Positions 1-5,587 of a stretch of 7,080 bases of DNA are shown one piece after another. Each line of letters begins with the position of its first letter. Within the stretch, counting starts at the first letter, position 1. Origin of the DNA: an uncultured Gammaproteobacteria bacterium. GTDB lineage: Bacteria; Pseudomonadota; Gammaproteobacteria; GCA-001735895. The stretch lies in the NCBI GenBank assembly GCA_937980285.1, contig CALJQI010000098.1:1-7080 (forward strand). The letters run 5' to 3'. The position numbers and the translations under genes were made by a program. The notes under the pieces are model-generated. The model saw only the letters and a list, made by a program, of their open reading frames with translations, ran no database searches and was not told the DNA's origin.

Positions 1-936
1 CAATGGTTCGATAGCGACAGTAAGCTTTACGTGCAGCCCCGGCAGCGGCGAGTCGGCATGGTTTTTCAGTCCTACGCGCTGTTTCCCCACCTGAGCGCGC
101 AGGAAAACGTGCTGCAAGCTATCGCCGATGGCAAAACGGAGAACAAGACCGAGCTGGCCGACGAGTACCTGGCGCGGGTTAACCTCAAGGGTCTCGGCGC
201 GCGCCGGCCAGAGCAAATGTCGGGAGGCCAGCGCCAGCGAGTCGCGGTTGCCCGCGCGCTGGCGCGCGAGCCTGATGTTCTGCTGCTCGACGAACCATTC
301 TCGGCGGTCGACAAGGTTACCCGCATCCGCCTGCAGCGCGAACTGGTCGAGCTGCGCTCCAACCTGTCGGTTCCGATCATCCTGGTTACCCATGACATCG
401 AGGAAGCGGCGCGCCTGGCGGACCGCATCGCCGTTTTACACGAAGGCAGGATATTGCAGATGGCGGCGCACGACCTTTTGTCCAGGTTCCCGGTCAACAT
501 CGACGTCGCGCGGCTGGTCGGCATTCGCAATATTTTCAACAGCAAGCTGGCGCGCATCGACAGTCGACAGCAAAAACTCGAGCTGCAATGGGGCAAAACG
601 CTGCTTGAAATGCCGTACCGATCCGGCTTCGAGCCGGGGCAGTCAGTTATCTGGTGCATTCCCTCGGACGGAATCGTGGTTCACCGGCGTAACCGGCCCT
701 CGCGCGGGGAACACGAGAATCCGGTGTTCGGCGTCATCGACGAAGTGTTTCAGTTTGGGCAGACAACCGAACTTACTATCGTGGTCGACGATCCGGACGC
801 GCACCCACTGCACTGTTCGGTGCCGACTCATGTCGCCATGCGTAACGACCTCGGTGTCGGCGCCGACATCGGCGTCTCGATCAAGGCGGACATGATCCAC
901 ATCATGGCTAGTGCGACCGGCGATCAACCCGGCTGA
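1..936 (+). CDS. ABC importer ATP-binding subunit, sulfate/molybdate (CysA/ModC) type, 5' end missing
   Basis: This is the cytoplasmic ATPase of a binding-protein-dependent importer, which powers uptake through a membrane permease dimer. The frame is open to the first base, so the start and the Walker A loop lie outside the window; the GTG at 31 is internal. In the 311 visible residues I see the Q-loop (VFQ, Q23), the signature MSGGQ (73-77), Walker B VLLLDEP (93-99), the D-loop SAVD (101-104) and the switch histidine in THD (H131), all intact. After residue about 170 comes a beta-rich C-terminal region ending in a TOBE/Mop-like stretch (PVFGVIDEVF to the end), typical of ModC, CysA and PotA. 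The wording of the N-terminal visible part and of the TOBE region is closest to ModC as I remember it. No permease or binding protein is visible, so the substrate (molybdate, sulfate, tungstate or another) is inferred. The stop codon lies inside the end of the convergent gene. Confidence 0.88.
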   Translation, partial: QWFDSDSKLYVQPRQRRVGMVFQSYALFPHLSAQENVLQAIADGKTENKTELADEYLARVNLKGLGARRPEQMSGGQRQRVAVARALAREPDVLLLDEPFSAVDKVTRIRLQRELVELRSNLSVPIILVTHDIEEAARLADRIAVLHEGRILQMAAHDLLSRFPVNIDVARLVGIRNIFNSKLARIDSRQQKLELQWGKTLLEMPYRSGFEPGQSVIWCIPSDGIVVHRRNRPSRGEHENPVFGVIDEVFQFGQTTELTIVVDDPDAHPLHCSVPTHVAMRNDLGVGADIGVSIKADMIHIMASATGDQPG

Positions 937-1409
937 CTGGTTTCGAATTTGAAAGGCACCTCGTAGCGCCTGTTACCGGCCTGCACCTTCACCAGCACCC
1001 GCCACTGCATCAAGTTGCGCGAACAGGCAAAAACGCCGGCATCGCCGCTGAAAGAGCCCCTGTTTTCGCCAGAATCCTGTTTTTGGAGATCGTAAACGAA
1101 ATGCTCCAGGTAGCCCATGTTCATATCGACGCCCTTGAAACGAACGCCGACCACCTGCGGCGCAATCTGCTCGAAACTGGCATTCAGAAGCAGCGTATCC
1201 GTCGGCGACGGCCGCTTGGGATCGATGGTCAATCGCATGCTGCCGCCCTGTGGAAAACTTACCGAACAGGACTCCAGGTGTAACGCACAATCTTCGACAA
1301 CCGGCAGTCGAAGCGTTTCGTCGGCAGGCCACAGGTAGTGGTATCCGAACAATCCGGCGATTACCAGCAACGGGATTGCGGACAGCGCGATCGGTCGCCG
1401 GTATTTCAT
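924..1409 (-). CDS. Membrane-anchored periplasmic protein of unknown family, coupled to SCO
   Basis: I do not recognise a named family. The protein has 161 residues from the ATG at 1409. Residues 5-26 form one hydrophobic segment after a basic MKYRR start, so it should be a membrane anchor or signal with the rest in the periplasm. The remainder looks beta-rich and has conserved-looking metal-ligand residues: C41 and C48, the cluster VDMNMGYLEH (M96, M98, H103), C129 and M134 followed by W. The M-x-M-G and later M-x-W-x-L-x-V layout recalls small FixH/YtkA-like or CopC-like domains, an impression only. Its ATG overlaps the SCO stop in a TGATG arrangement, so it is probably made together with SCO and serves the same copper or oxidase-assembly task. 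A GTG one codon upstream (1412) is an alternative start; AGGA at 1424-1427 could serve either. Its last 13 bp overlap the convergent ABC gene. Confidence 0.8.
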   Translation of the reverse strand: MKYRRPIALSAIPLLVIAGLFGYHYLWPADETLRLPVVEDCALHLESCSVSFPQGGSMRLTIDPKRPSPTDTLLLNASFEQIAPQVVGVRFKGVDMNMGYLEHFVYDLQKQDSGENRGSFSGDAGVFACSRNLMQWRVLVKVQAGNRRYEVPFKFETSQPG

Positions 1410-1411
1410 CA
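1407..1411 (-). promoter_or_regulatory. TGATG stop-start overlap (translational coupling)
   Basis: On the minus strand the TGA ending the SCO gene (1411-1409) shares its A with the ATG (1409-1407) of the next gene. This arrangement usually means ribosomes re-initiate, giving linked amounts of the two proteins. It also decides the ATG as the likely start over the GTG just before it. Confidence 0.6.
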
Positions 1412-2092
1412 CGACGACCAGCTGTCCTGAATCGCGGCAAGATCCCGGATCATCGTATCTGGATCATGCGGAGCGGTAAAAATTGCATGCAGCTTGCCTA
1501 AGGGATTGAGCAGGAATATCGATGCCGAGTGATTGATCAGGTAAGAATCCCTGAGATCGGCGGGAATCGTCGCGGTCGAATCCAGTTCCAGCGCCTCGCC
1601 ATCGCGGTAATAAACCCGCTCGTAAAACACGCCGATCGACTCGCATAGCAAATCGATACTCGACTGCTCACCGGTAACCCCGATGAAATCGGGGTGATAG
1701 AAGGCGGCGTATTCCTGCAAAGGCTGCAGTTTATCGCGCTGCGGATCGACCGAGACGAACACCACCTGCGGCGCTTCGACTTCGTTATCGGCATTGCTTT
1801 CCATCGCACGCATCATTTCAGCCAGCATGAACAGTTCAGTCGGGCAAACGTCCGGGCAATGGGTATAGCCGAAAAACAGCAGCGACCACTTACCGCGGGC
1901 ATCTTCGAGATCATAGTCGCCCCGCTCCACGTGGCTGAGATTGAAATCGGTTATGGTCGCGGCTTCCGGCAGCATAAACGCCGACTCGGTTTCGGCGACC
2001 CTGGCGCGCTGGTCACAACCGCTGACGGCCAGCAACAGGCCGGGCAGCAGCAGGCGTAAAATAGATTTTGCTTCAGGAAACTGGATTTTCAT
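1409..2092 (-). CDS. sco: SCO1/SenC-family copper metallochaperone lipoprotein
   Basis: This is a thioredoxin-fold protein that binds copper and delivers it to, or reduces the cysteines of, the CuA site of cytochrome c oxidase; some bacterial members serve cbb3 oxidase or redox signalling. The 227 residues begin with a lipoprotein signal: a hydrophobic run to residue 22 and the lipobox VSGC with C26 as the lipid-modified cysteine. The mature protein would therefore be anchored in a membrane facing the periplasm. The copper site is complete: C79-P-D-V-C83 in GYTHCPDVCP, and the distal histidine H188 in INHSASIFLL. The SVDPQRD stretch (114-120) is also typical. Length is normal for the family. 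A strong ribosome site, AGGA (2101-2104), stands 8 bases before the ATG. The gene lies 146 bases after the copper chaperone gene on the same strand, a pairing common in oxidase-assembly operons, and is coupled to the gene after it. Confidence 0.95.
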   Translation of the reverse strand: MKIQFPEAKSILRLLLPGLLLAVSGCDQRARVAETESAFMLPEAATITDFNLSHVERGDYDLEDARGKWSLLFFGYTHCPDVCPTELFMLAEMMRAMESNADNEVEAPQVVFVSVDPQRDKLQPLQEYAAFYHPDFIGVTGEQSSIDLLCESIGVFYERVYYRDGEALELDSTATIPADLRDSYLINHSASIFLLNPLGKLHAIFTAPHDPDTMIRDLAAIQDSWSS

Positions 2093-2151
2093 ATTTGCAT
2101 TCCTGTCTACAGGTTGAGGTTGCTATAGCAAGCCACGAAACGGTATGTACC

Positions 2152-2217
2152 CGCCCGCAATCCTGTAATACTCCGTCACGTTGGGGGATTGCCGTGACGG
2201 CGTCATTCATGCGGGCG
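2152..2217 (-). promoter_or_regulatory. Nested inverted repeats in the pcuC-sco intergenic region
   Basis: Two perfect 8-bp inverted repeats are nested. The inner one is CCGTCACG (2173-2180) with CGTGACGG (2193-2200) around a 12-base loop; the outer one is CGCCCGCA (2152-2159) with TGCGGGCG (2210-2217). A third dyad, TGACG-G-CGTCA (2195-2205), overlaps the inner arm. In minus-strand RNA this could fold between the chaperone and SCO coding regions as a processing, stability or attenuation element, or the DNA could be an operator. No U-run follows, so it is not a standard terminator. The dyads are seen; the role is inferred. Confidence 0.45.
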
Positions 2218-2238
2218 AGTGCATGTTCGTGAACTCTG

Positions 2239-2859
2239 CTATTCGGCGTCCATTTCGTATTTCTTCTTGCAGTCCTTGTCGTGCTTCATTTCGTGTTCCT
2301 TGTTGCACTTCCTGTCGTGCTTCATTTCATGTTTTTTCTTACACTCCTTTGCTGACTTCATTTCATGCTTCCTGTCGCAGTTTTTCCCCTGCTTCATTTC
2401 GTGGTCATGGCCTTTCATGCCCTTTTTGCCTTTACGCACGACTGCCTCGACGCCCTGTTCCGAACCGTCGCCCAGCACCAACGTCAGTTGCAGCTTGTCG
2501 CCAATTGCCGGGACTTTTTCGGGGGCGATCAGCATGACATGCCAGCTACCCGGCTTGAGCACGGTGGCGGAATGCGGCGCCACCGGAATTTTTTGTTGCG
2601 GCACCATTTTCATCACATCGCCAACCATCATGGTGCGATGCAGCTCGACTCGATCGACCGCCAGCGAGGTACGCGCCGCGACTACCGCCAGCTCGGCGCC
2701 GGAGTGGTTTTCCAGGGTCATGAAAACGCCCAGCGCGGGCGCGTTCGGCGGCGCCGCCCGCACCCAGGGATCGATTACCTTCAATTCGGCGGCGGCTGCA
2801 TAAAAGGCGCAGGACAACAGCAATACTGTGCTCAGGGCACGCAATACATAAGCTTTCAT
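2239..2859 (-). CDS. pcuC: PCu(A)C-family periplasmic copper chaperone with Cys/His/Met repeat tail
   Basis: PCu(A)C proteins bind Cu(I) in the periplasm and pass it to SCO or directly to cytochrome oxidase subunits. The 206-residue protein starts with a signal peptide (hydrophobic 5-22, likely cut within the Ala run 21-24). A cupredoxin-like domain follows at about 26-140. The family metal motif H-x10-M-x21-H-x-M is matched exactly by H74, M85, H107 and M109; WVRAAPP and KPGSWHVML are also typical. The normal domain ends near residue 145. Residues 150-206 form an added, very basic and acidic tail with four 12-residue units (154-201), each E-M-K-x-x-[KR]-x-C-x-[KR]-[KE]-[HY], and a partial fifth (EMDAE). 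The tail adds four cysteines and further His and Met residues, all possible copper ligands. A weak AGAG lies upstream of the ATG. SCO follows and a DUF2946 gene precedes, supporting a role in copper delivery to an oxidase. Confidence 0.95.
   Translation of the reverse strand: MKAYVLRALSTVLLLSCAFYAAAAELKVIDPWVRAAPPNAPALGVFMTLENHSGAELAVVAARTSLAVDRVELHRTMMVGDVMKMVPQQKIPVAPHSATVLKPGSWHVMLIAPEKVPAIGDKLQLTLVLGDGSEQGVEAVVRKGKKGMKGHDHEMKQGKNCDRKHEMKSAKECKKKHEMKHDRKCNKEHEMKHDKDCKKKYEMDAE
2257..2400 (-). repeat. Four in-frame 36-bp tandem repeats encoding the metal-binding tail
   Basis: Units lie at 2365-2400, 2329-2364, 2293-2328 and 2257-2292 in coding order, with the first six bases of another unit at 2251-2256. 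Each encodes 12 residues with Glu-Met-Lys at the start, Cys at position 8 and His (Tyr in the last) at position 12. The copies differ at many bases but keep these residues, which suggests selection on the protein after duplication. There are no spacers between units. Confidence 0.9.
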
Positions 2860-2890
2860 TGTTCAAATCTCTATAACGACACATTTCGGA

Positions 2891-2916
2891 GGATTCGATT
2901 TCAACGGATCGAATCC
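2891..2916 (-). promoter_or_regulatory. 9-bp perfect inverted repeat upstream of pcuC (candidate operator or leader hairpin)
   Basis: GGATTCGAT (2891-2899) and ATCGAATCC (2908-2916) flank an 8-base loop. The element ends 31 bases before the pcuC ATG, leaving the ribosome site free, and no U-run follows. It could be a regulator-binding dyad or a stable 5'-leader hairpin. It does not match the CueR box I know (ACCTTCC with GGAAGGT). The rest of the gap 2860-2990 shows a weak GACCC/GGGTC stem (2952-2975) and no convincing promoter. Confidence 0.45.
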
Positions 2917-2990
2917 AGCATGGTATTCGTATTTTTCAACTCGAAACGCAGGACCCTGAAATACCGTAGCGGGTCAAGGCAGAGCGGAGA

Positions 2991-3374
2991 TCAGGCGGGG
3001 GGCGCGCGGCTTAGAAAGCTTGAGAATAGCGGGGGATTGGTGATGCGATACAGCGGCCCGGCTGCGCTGTCCCGATCCAGCCGGTAGCGCGATTCGAGCC
3101 GCAGTTCATGGCTAACGGGCTCGGCGTTCAGGTTGGCCTGGAAAATACAGGCCGTGCATTCCCAGCAATTGCTTCGCTCCCGGGGCTCGCCCTCATCGAG
3201 GCTGACGAAGACGGTCACGGAGCCATACATGGTGCACAGCGTGTCGGTATATCCGTTCACCGATTTCGCCATCGCGCCCTGGAAGGCGGGCGCGAGACAC
3301 TGCAACAGGAAGATGAGCGCGGTGTAAAACAGCACGCTGCGCTTGCTCCTGGTGATAGTGAAATTACGTCTCAT
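2991..3374 (-). CDS. DUF2946-type small secreted or membrane protein, Cys-rich
   Basis: This 127-residue protein has a basic start, a hydrophobic segment at about 13-35 (with a possible signal-peptidase site after AMA, residue 36) and then a short periplasmic part. The LCTMYG stretch (C47), a cysteine cluster C70-W-E-C73-T-A-C76, and a C-terminal SRAPPA resemble the DUF2946 family as I remember it: small proteins of unknown function often found beside copper-resistance and oxidase-assembly genes. The CxxCxxC cluster could bind copper or be redox active; this is inference. It is the first gene of the run leading to pcuC and sco, with a 131-base gap before pcuC, so it may or may not share their transcript. 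No Shine-Dalgarno sequence precedes the ATG, in keeping with the very short leader predicted by the upstream promoter. The family assignment is moderate; that this is a real gene is likely. Confidence 0.72.
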   Translation of the reverse strand: MRRNFTITRSKRSVLFYTALIFLLQCLAPAFQGAMAKSVNGYTDTLCTMYGSVTVFVSLDEGEPRERSNCWECTACIFQANLNAEPVSHELRLESRYRLDRDSAAGPLYRITNPPLFSSFLSRAPPA

Positions 3375-3383
3375 ACCAGGCTA

Positions 3384-3425
3384 AGAATAACCATCGGCGG
3401 GATCGCGGGGTTTGACTTATGTCAT
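3384..3425 (-). promoter_or_regulatory. Candidate FNR/Anr-type activated promoter for the DUF2946 gene
   Basis: TTGAC-TTAT-GTCAT (3412-3425) matches the FNR/Anr/FixK box TTGAT-N4-ATCAA at 7 of 10 defined bases, with a perfect TGAC/GTCA core. A -10 like TATTCT (3389-3384) fits a start near 3377. The box would then be centred at -41.5, the usual class II position, and no good -35 hexamer is present. The RNA would begin only about 3 bases before the ATG. A CRP-like site is the main alternative reading. All of this is from sequence fit only. Confidence 0.4.
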
Positions 3426-3446
3426 GTCAGCGCAGGCATTTTTGCC

Positions 3447-3470
3447 GCCAAACGCGGGGCGGGATTTGGC
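3447..3470 (-). other. Inverted repeat at the end of the flavoenzyme gene
   Basis: GCCAAA (3447-3452) and TTTGGC (3465-3470) flank a GC-rich 12-base loop directly at the stop codon of the oxidoreductase. It may protect or end the transcript, but no U-run follows on the minus strand, so I do not call it an intrinsic terminator. Confidence 0.3.
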
Positions 3471-5515
3471 TACAGCGTCAGCGCGATTCGATACGCATCC
3501 AGCAGGGCCGCATGCAGCGAACGACTGCTGACCGCGTCGCCGACCCGATACAGCACAAAGCCGCCGTTCCCGTCCGGCTGATGCGGTTGAGGCTGGACTC
3601 GCAGCAGCGCCTCGATGTCGGTGACTCCCCTGTTGAGCGCTTTATCCTTCAATGCCTGAAACACTTCGTCGAGCGGATAAGTTCCGCCTTCGACCACCAC
3701 CTGGTCAGACTCGATCTCAACCGTTTCGTCGGTCAGATCGTTGCGAAACGTCGCCCGCAAACCGTCGCCTTCGGGCCGCACCGAGAGCAGCATCAGGTCG
3801 AGCCGGGTCTCGATTCCATACTGATAGAACTGCTTGCGATGCACCGGGCGCTCGGCGTAACCCAGTTCGGCGCCAACGCGATCGTCGATGGTCGCGAACA
3901 CCACCTGCGAACCCTGCCCGGCGATGAATTCGGCGCAGGACGGCGCTTCGTGCCGGCCGGTGCCGTCGTAGACCAGCACCCGCTTCGCCGCTTTAACGTC
4001 ACCGCCGAGCACATCCCAGGTGCTCAGGCAATGCTGCTCGCCTTCGACATCACCGAAATTGGGCAGGCCGCCGCTGGCGACGATGACGACGTCGGGATCG
4101 AAAGCGAGCACATCCTCGCCGTCGGCATAGGTATTCAAATGTACTTCGACACCGAGATGCTCGAGCTCGGCGACGCGCCAGTCGACGACTGAGATAATGT
4201 CACGGCGCCAACCGGCCCTCGAGGCCAGCTGCAGCTGCCCGCCCAGTTGCGGCGTCGCCTCCAGCAAAACCACCCGGTGCCCGCGTTCGGCGGCGACGCG
4301 CGCCGCTTCCATGCCGGCCGGCCCGCCGCCGACGACGATGATTTTCCTGATCGGACCGCGACTGGGATCGATTACCTGCGGCAGCTCGGTTTCGCGACCG
4401 GCGGCGGCATTGTGGATGCAGGAAGGCTTCTTGTGCATGCAGTGCGAGGCGCCGAAACAGGGACGGATGCGGTCCTCCTCGCCGCGCCTTATCTTGTTGA
4501 CGATTTGCGGGTCGGCGATATGCGCGCGCGTCATCGCCACCATGTCGAGTATGCCTTCACGGATCGCGTAGCGCGCGGTGGCGACGTCGGTGATACGCGC
4601 GGCGTGGAACACCGGCAGCGAAACAGATTGTTTCATCACCGCCACCTGCGGCAGAAACGGCGCCAGCGGTTGCGTCATGCCGGGCATGTTTTTCTCCGCC
4701 AGGAAGAGCTCGGTATCCATGCGCCCGGAAACGCAGTTGAGAAAATCGATCGCGCCATCGCGCTCGAGGATTTGCGCGATGGCGATGGCGTCCTCGGCGG
4801 ACAGCCCGCCGCGATCCTCGTGGATCGACATGCGCATGCCGACGAGGAAGTCGTCGCCGACGTTGTTGCGAATTTCCTCGTGCACCATCAGCGCAAAGCG
4901 AACCCGATTCTCGATACTGCCGCCAAACCTGTCGCTGCGGCGATTGACGTCGGGTGAAAAAAACTGGCCGATAAGGTGCGAGCCGGCATGAGTTTCGAGC
5001 CCGTCGAGACCGCCCTCGTAGCAGCGCCGCGCGGCCTGGCCGAAAGACCGGACAATGCGCCGGATATCGTCTTCGTCGATTTCCCGCGGGATGCTGCGAT
5101 GCAGGGTTTCGCGTACCGGGCTCGGCGCCAGCGTCGGCAGCCAGTAATCGTTGGTCGCGTCGCCGCGACGCCCGAGGTGGGTAATCTGGCACATCAGCGC
5201 CGCATCGCGGGCGTGAATGCGCTCGGAGAAAGATTGCAGGTAAGGAATGACCCTGTCGTCGTCGACGCGTAGCTGGTCGAACACCGAGGGTGAATCGGGC
5301 GCCACGTTGGAAGAGCCGCCGAACATGGTCAGGGCGAGTCCGCCTTTGGCCTTCTCTTCATGGTAGCGCTGATAACGCTCGCCCGGCATGCCGCCGTCGT
5401 CCATGCCGCTGGCGTGACTGGTGCTCATGATGCGATTTTTCAGCGTCAGCCGCTTTATCCTGAGCGGCTGAAACAGCGGGTCCCTGTCGTTATTTGCGGA
5501 ATCGGTGGATGTCAT
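3470..5515 (-). CDS. Flavin/iron-sulfur oxidoreductase, trimethylamine dehydrogenase / DgcA / FadH family
   Basis: This 681-residue enzyme has the two-part layout of trimethylamine dehydrogenase, dimethylglycine demethylase (DgcA), N-methylproline demethylase and 2,4-dienoyl-CoA reductase. Residues about 13-345 are an Old-Yellow-Enzyme TIM barrel that binds FMN; LKNRIMSTSHA (25-35), QITHLGRR (110-117) and the QFFSPDVNRRSDRFGGSIENR region (184-204) are hallmarks. A cysteine cluster (C353, C359, C366) follows. A dinucleotide-binding Rossmann fold begins with VVGGGPAG (394-401), and a second nucleotide-binding region lies near 513-540. Length fits DgcA (about 690) better than trimethylamine dehydrogenase (about 730). 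The C-terminal GG(F)VLYRVGDAVSSR and preceding DIEALL also resemble DgcA from memory. The likely reaction is oxidative N-demethylation of a small methylated amine or amino acid, but the substrate is not proven. Oddities: A356 where the second cluster cysteine is expected, and A35 where trimethylamine dehydrogenase has its FMN-linked cysteine. A weak AGGCGG precedes the ATG. Confidence 0.92.
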   Translation of the reverse strand: MTSTDSANNDRDPLFQPLRIKRLTLKNRIMSTSHASGMDDGGMPGERYQRYHEEKAKGGLALTMFGGSSNVAPDSPSVFDQLRVDDDRVIPYLQSFSERIHARDAALMCQITHLGRRGDATNDYWLPTLAPSPVRETLHRSIPREIDEDDIRRIVRSFGQAARRCYEGGLDGLETHAGSHLIGQFFSPDVNRRSDRFGGSIENRVRFALMVHEEIRNNVGDDFLVGMRMSIHEDRGGLSAEDAIAIAQILERDGAIDFLNCVSGRMDTELFLAEKNMPGMTQPLAPFLPQVAVMKQSVSLPVFHAARITDVATARYAIREGILDMVAMTRAHIADPQIVNKIRRGEEDRIRPCFGASHCMHKKPSCIHNAAAGRETELPQVIDPSRGPIRKIIVVGGGPAGMEAARVAAERGHRVVLLEATPQLGGQLQLASRAGWRRDIISVVDWRVAELEHLGVEVHLNTYADGEDVLAFDPDVVIVASGGLPNFGDVEGEQHCLSTWDVLGGDVKAAKRVLVYDGTGRHEAPSCAEFIAGQGSQVVFATIDDRVGAELGYAERPVHRKQFYQYGIETRLDLMLLSVRPEGDGLRATFRNDLTDETVEIESDQVVVEGGTYPLDEVFQALKDKALNRGVTDIEALLRVQPQPHQPDGNGGFVLYRVGDAVSSRSLHAALLDAYRIALTL

Positions 5516-5557
5516 GGATTCGGCCGCCTGCCGCGATGGATTTCAAAATCAGCCTCT

Positions 5558-5587
5558 AGTGTAATCCCGATCCTCGAAATTGCTCAA
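5558..5587 (-). promoter_or_regulatory. Possible sigma70 promoter for the flavoenzyme gene
   Basis: On the minus strand TTGAGC (5587-5582) and TACACT (5563-5558) are separated by 18 bases, giving a start near 5551 and a leader of about 36 bases. Each hexamer matches consensus only partly and the -35 overlaps the end of the upstream gene. The 68-base gap shows no terminator, so read-through from upstream is equally possible. Confidence 0.3.

Noticed and set aside
31..33. GTG as the start of the ABC protein
   Set aside because: The frame is open upstream with family-like residues (WFDSD), and a start here would leave the protein without Walker A.
128..895. Second plus-strand frame inside the ABC gene
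   Set aside because: Its product is rich in Arg, Ser and Trp without motifs, while the overlapping frame has all the ABC ATPase motifs.
2101..2113. CCTG/CAGG hairpin covering the SCO ribosome site
   Set aside because: The stem is only 4-5 bp with a very small loop; too weak to claim a switch.
2251..2400. Direct repeats of 36 bp resembling a CRISPR array by unit length
   Set aside because: The units are head-to-tail with no spacers, differ in sequence, and are in frame within the copper chaperone, encoding a regular 12-residue repeat.
3435..3446. GGCA-TTTT-TGCC dyad as a terminator
   Set aside because: Four-base stem only and no U-run after it on either strand.
3419..4192. Long open frame on the plus strand
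   Set aside because: It lies opposite the well-supported flavoenzyme, has no recognisable domain, and is an expected effect of GC-rich codon use; the same holds for plus-strand frames at 2365-3087 and 4247-4957.
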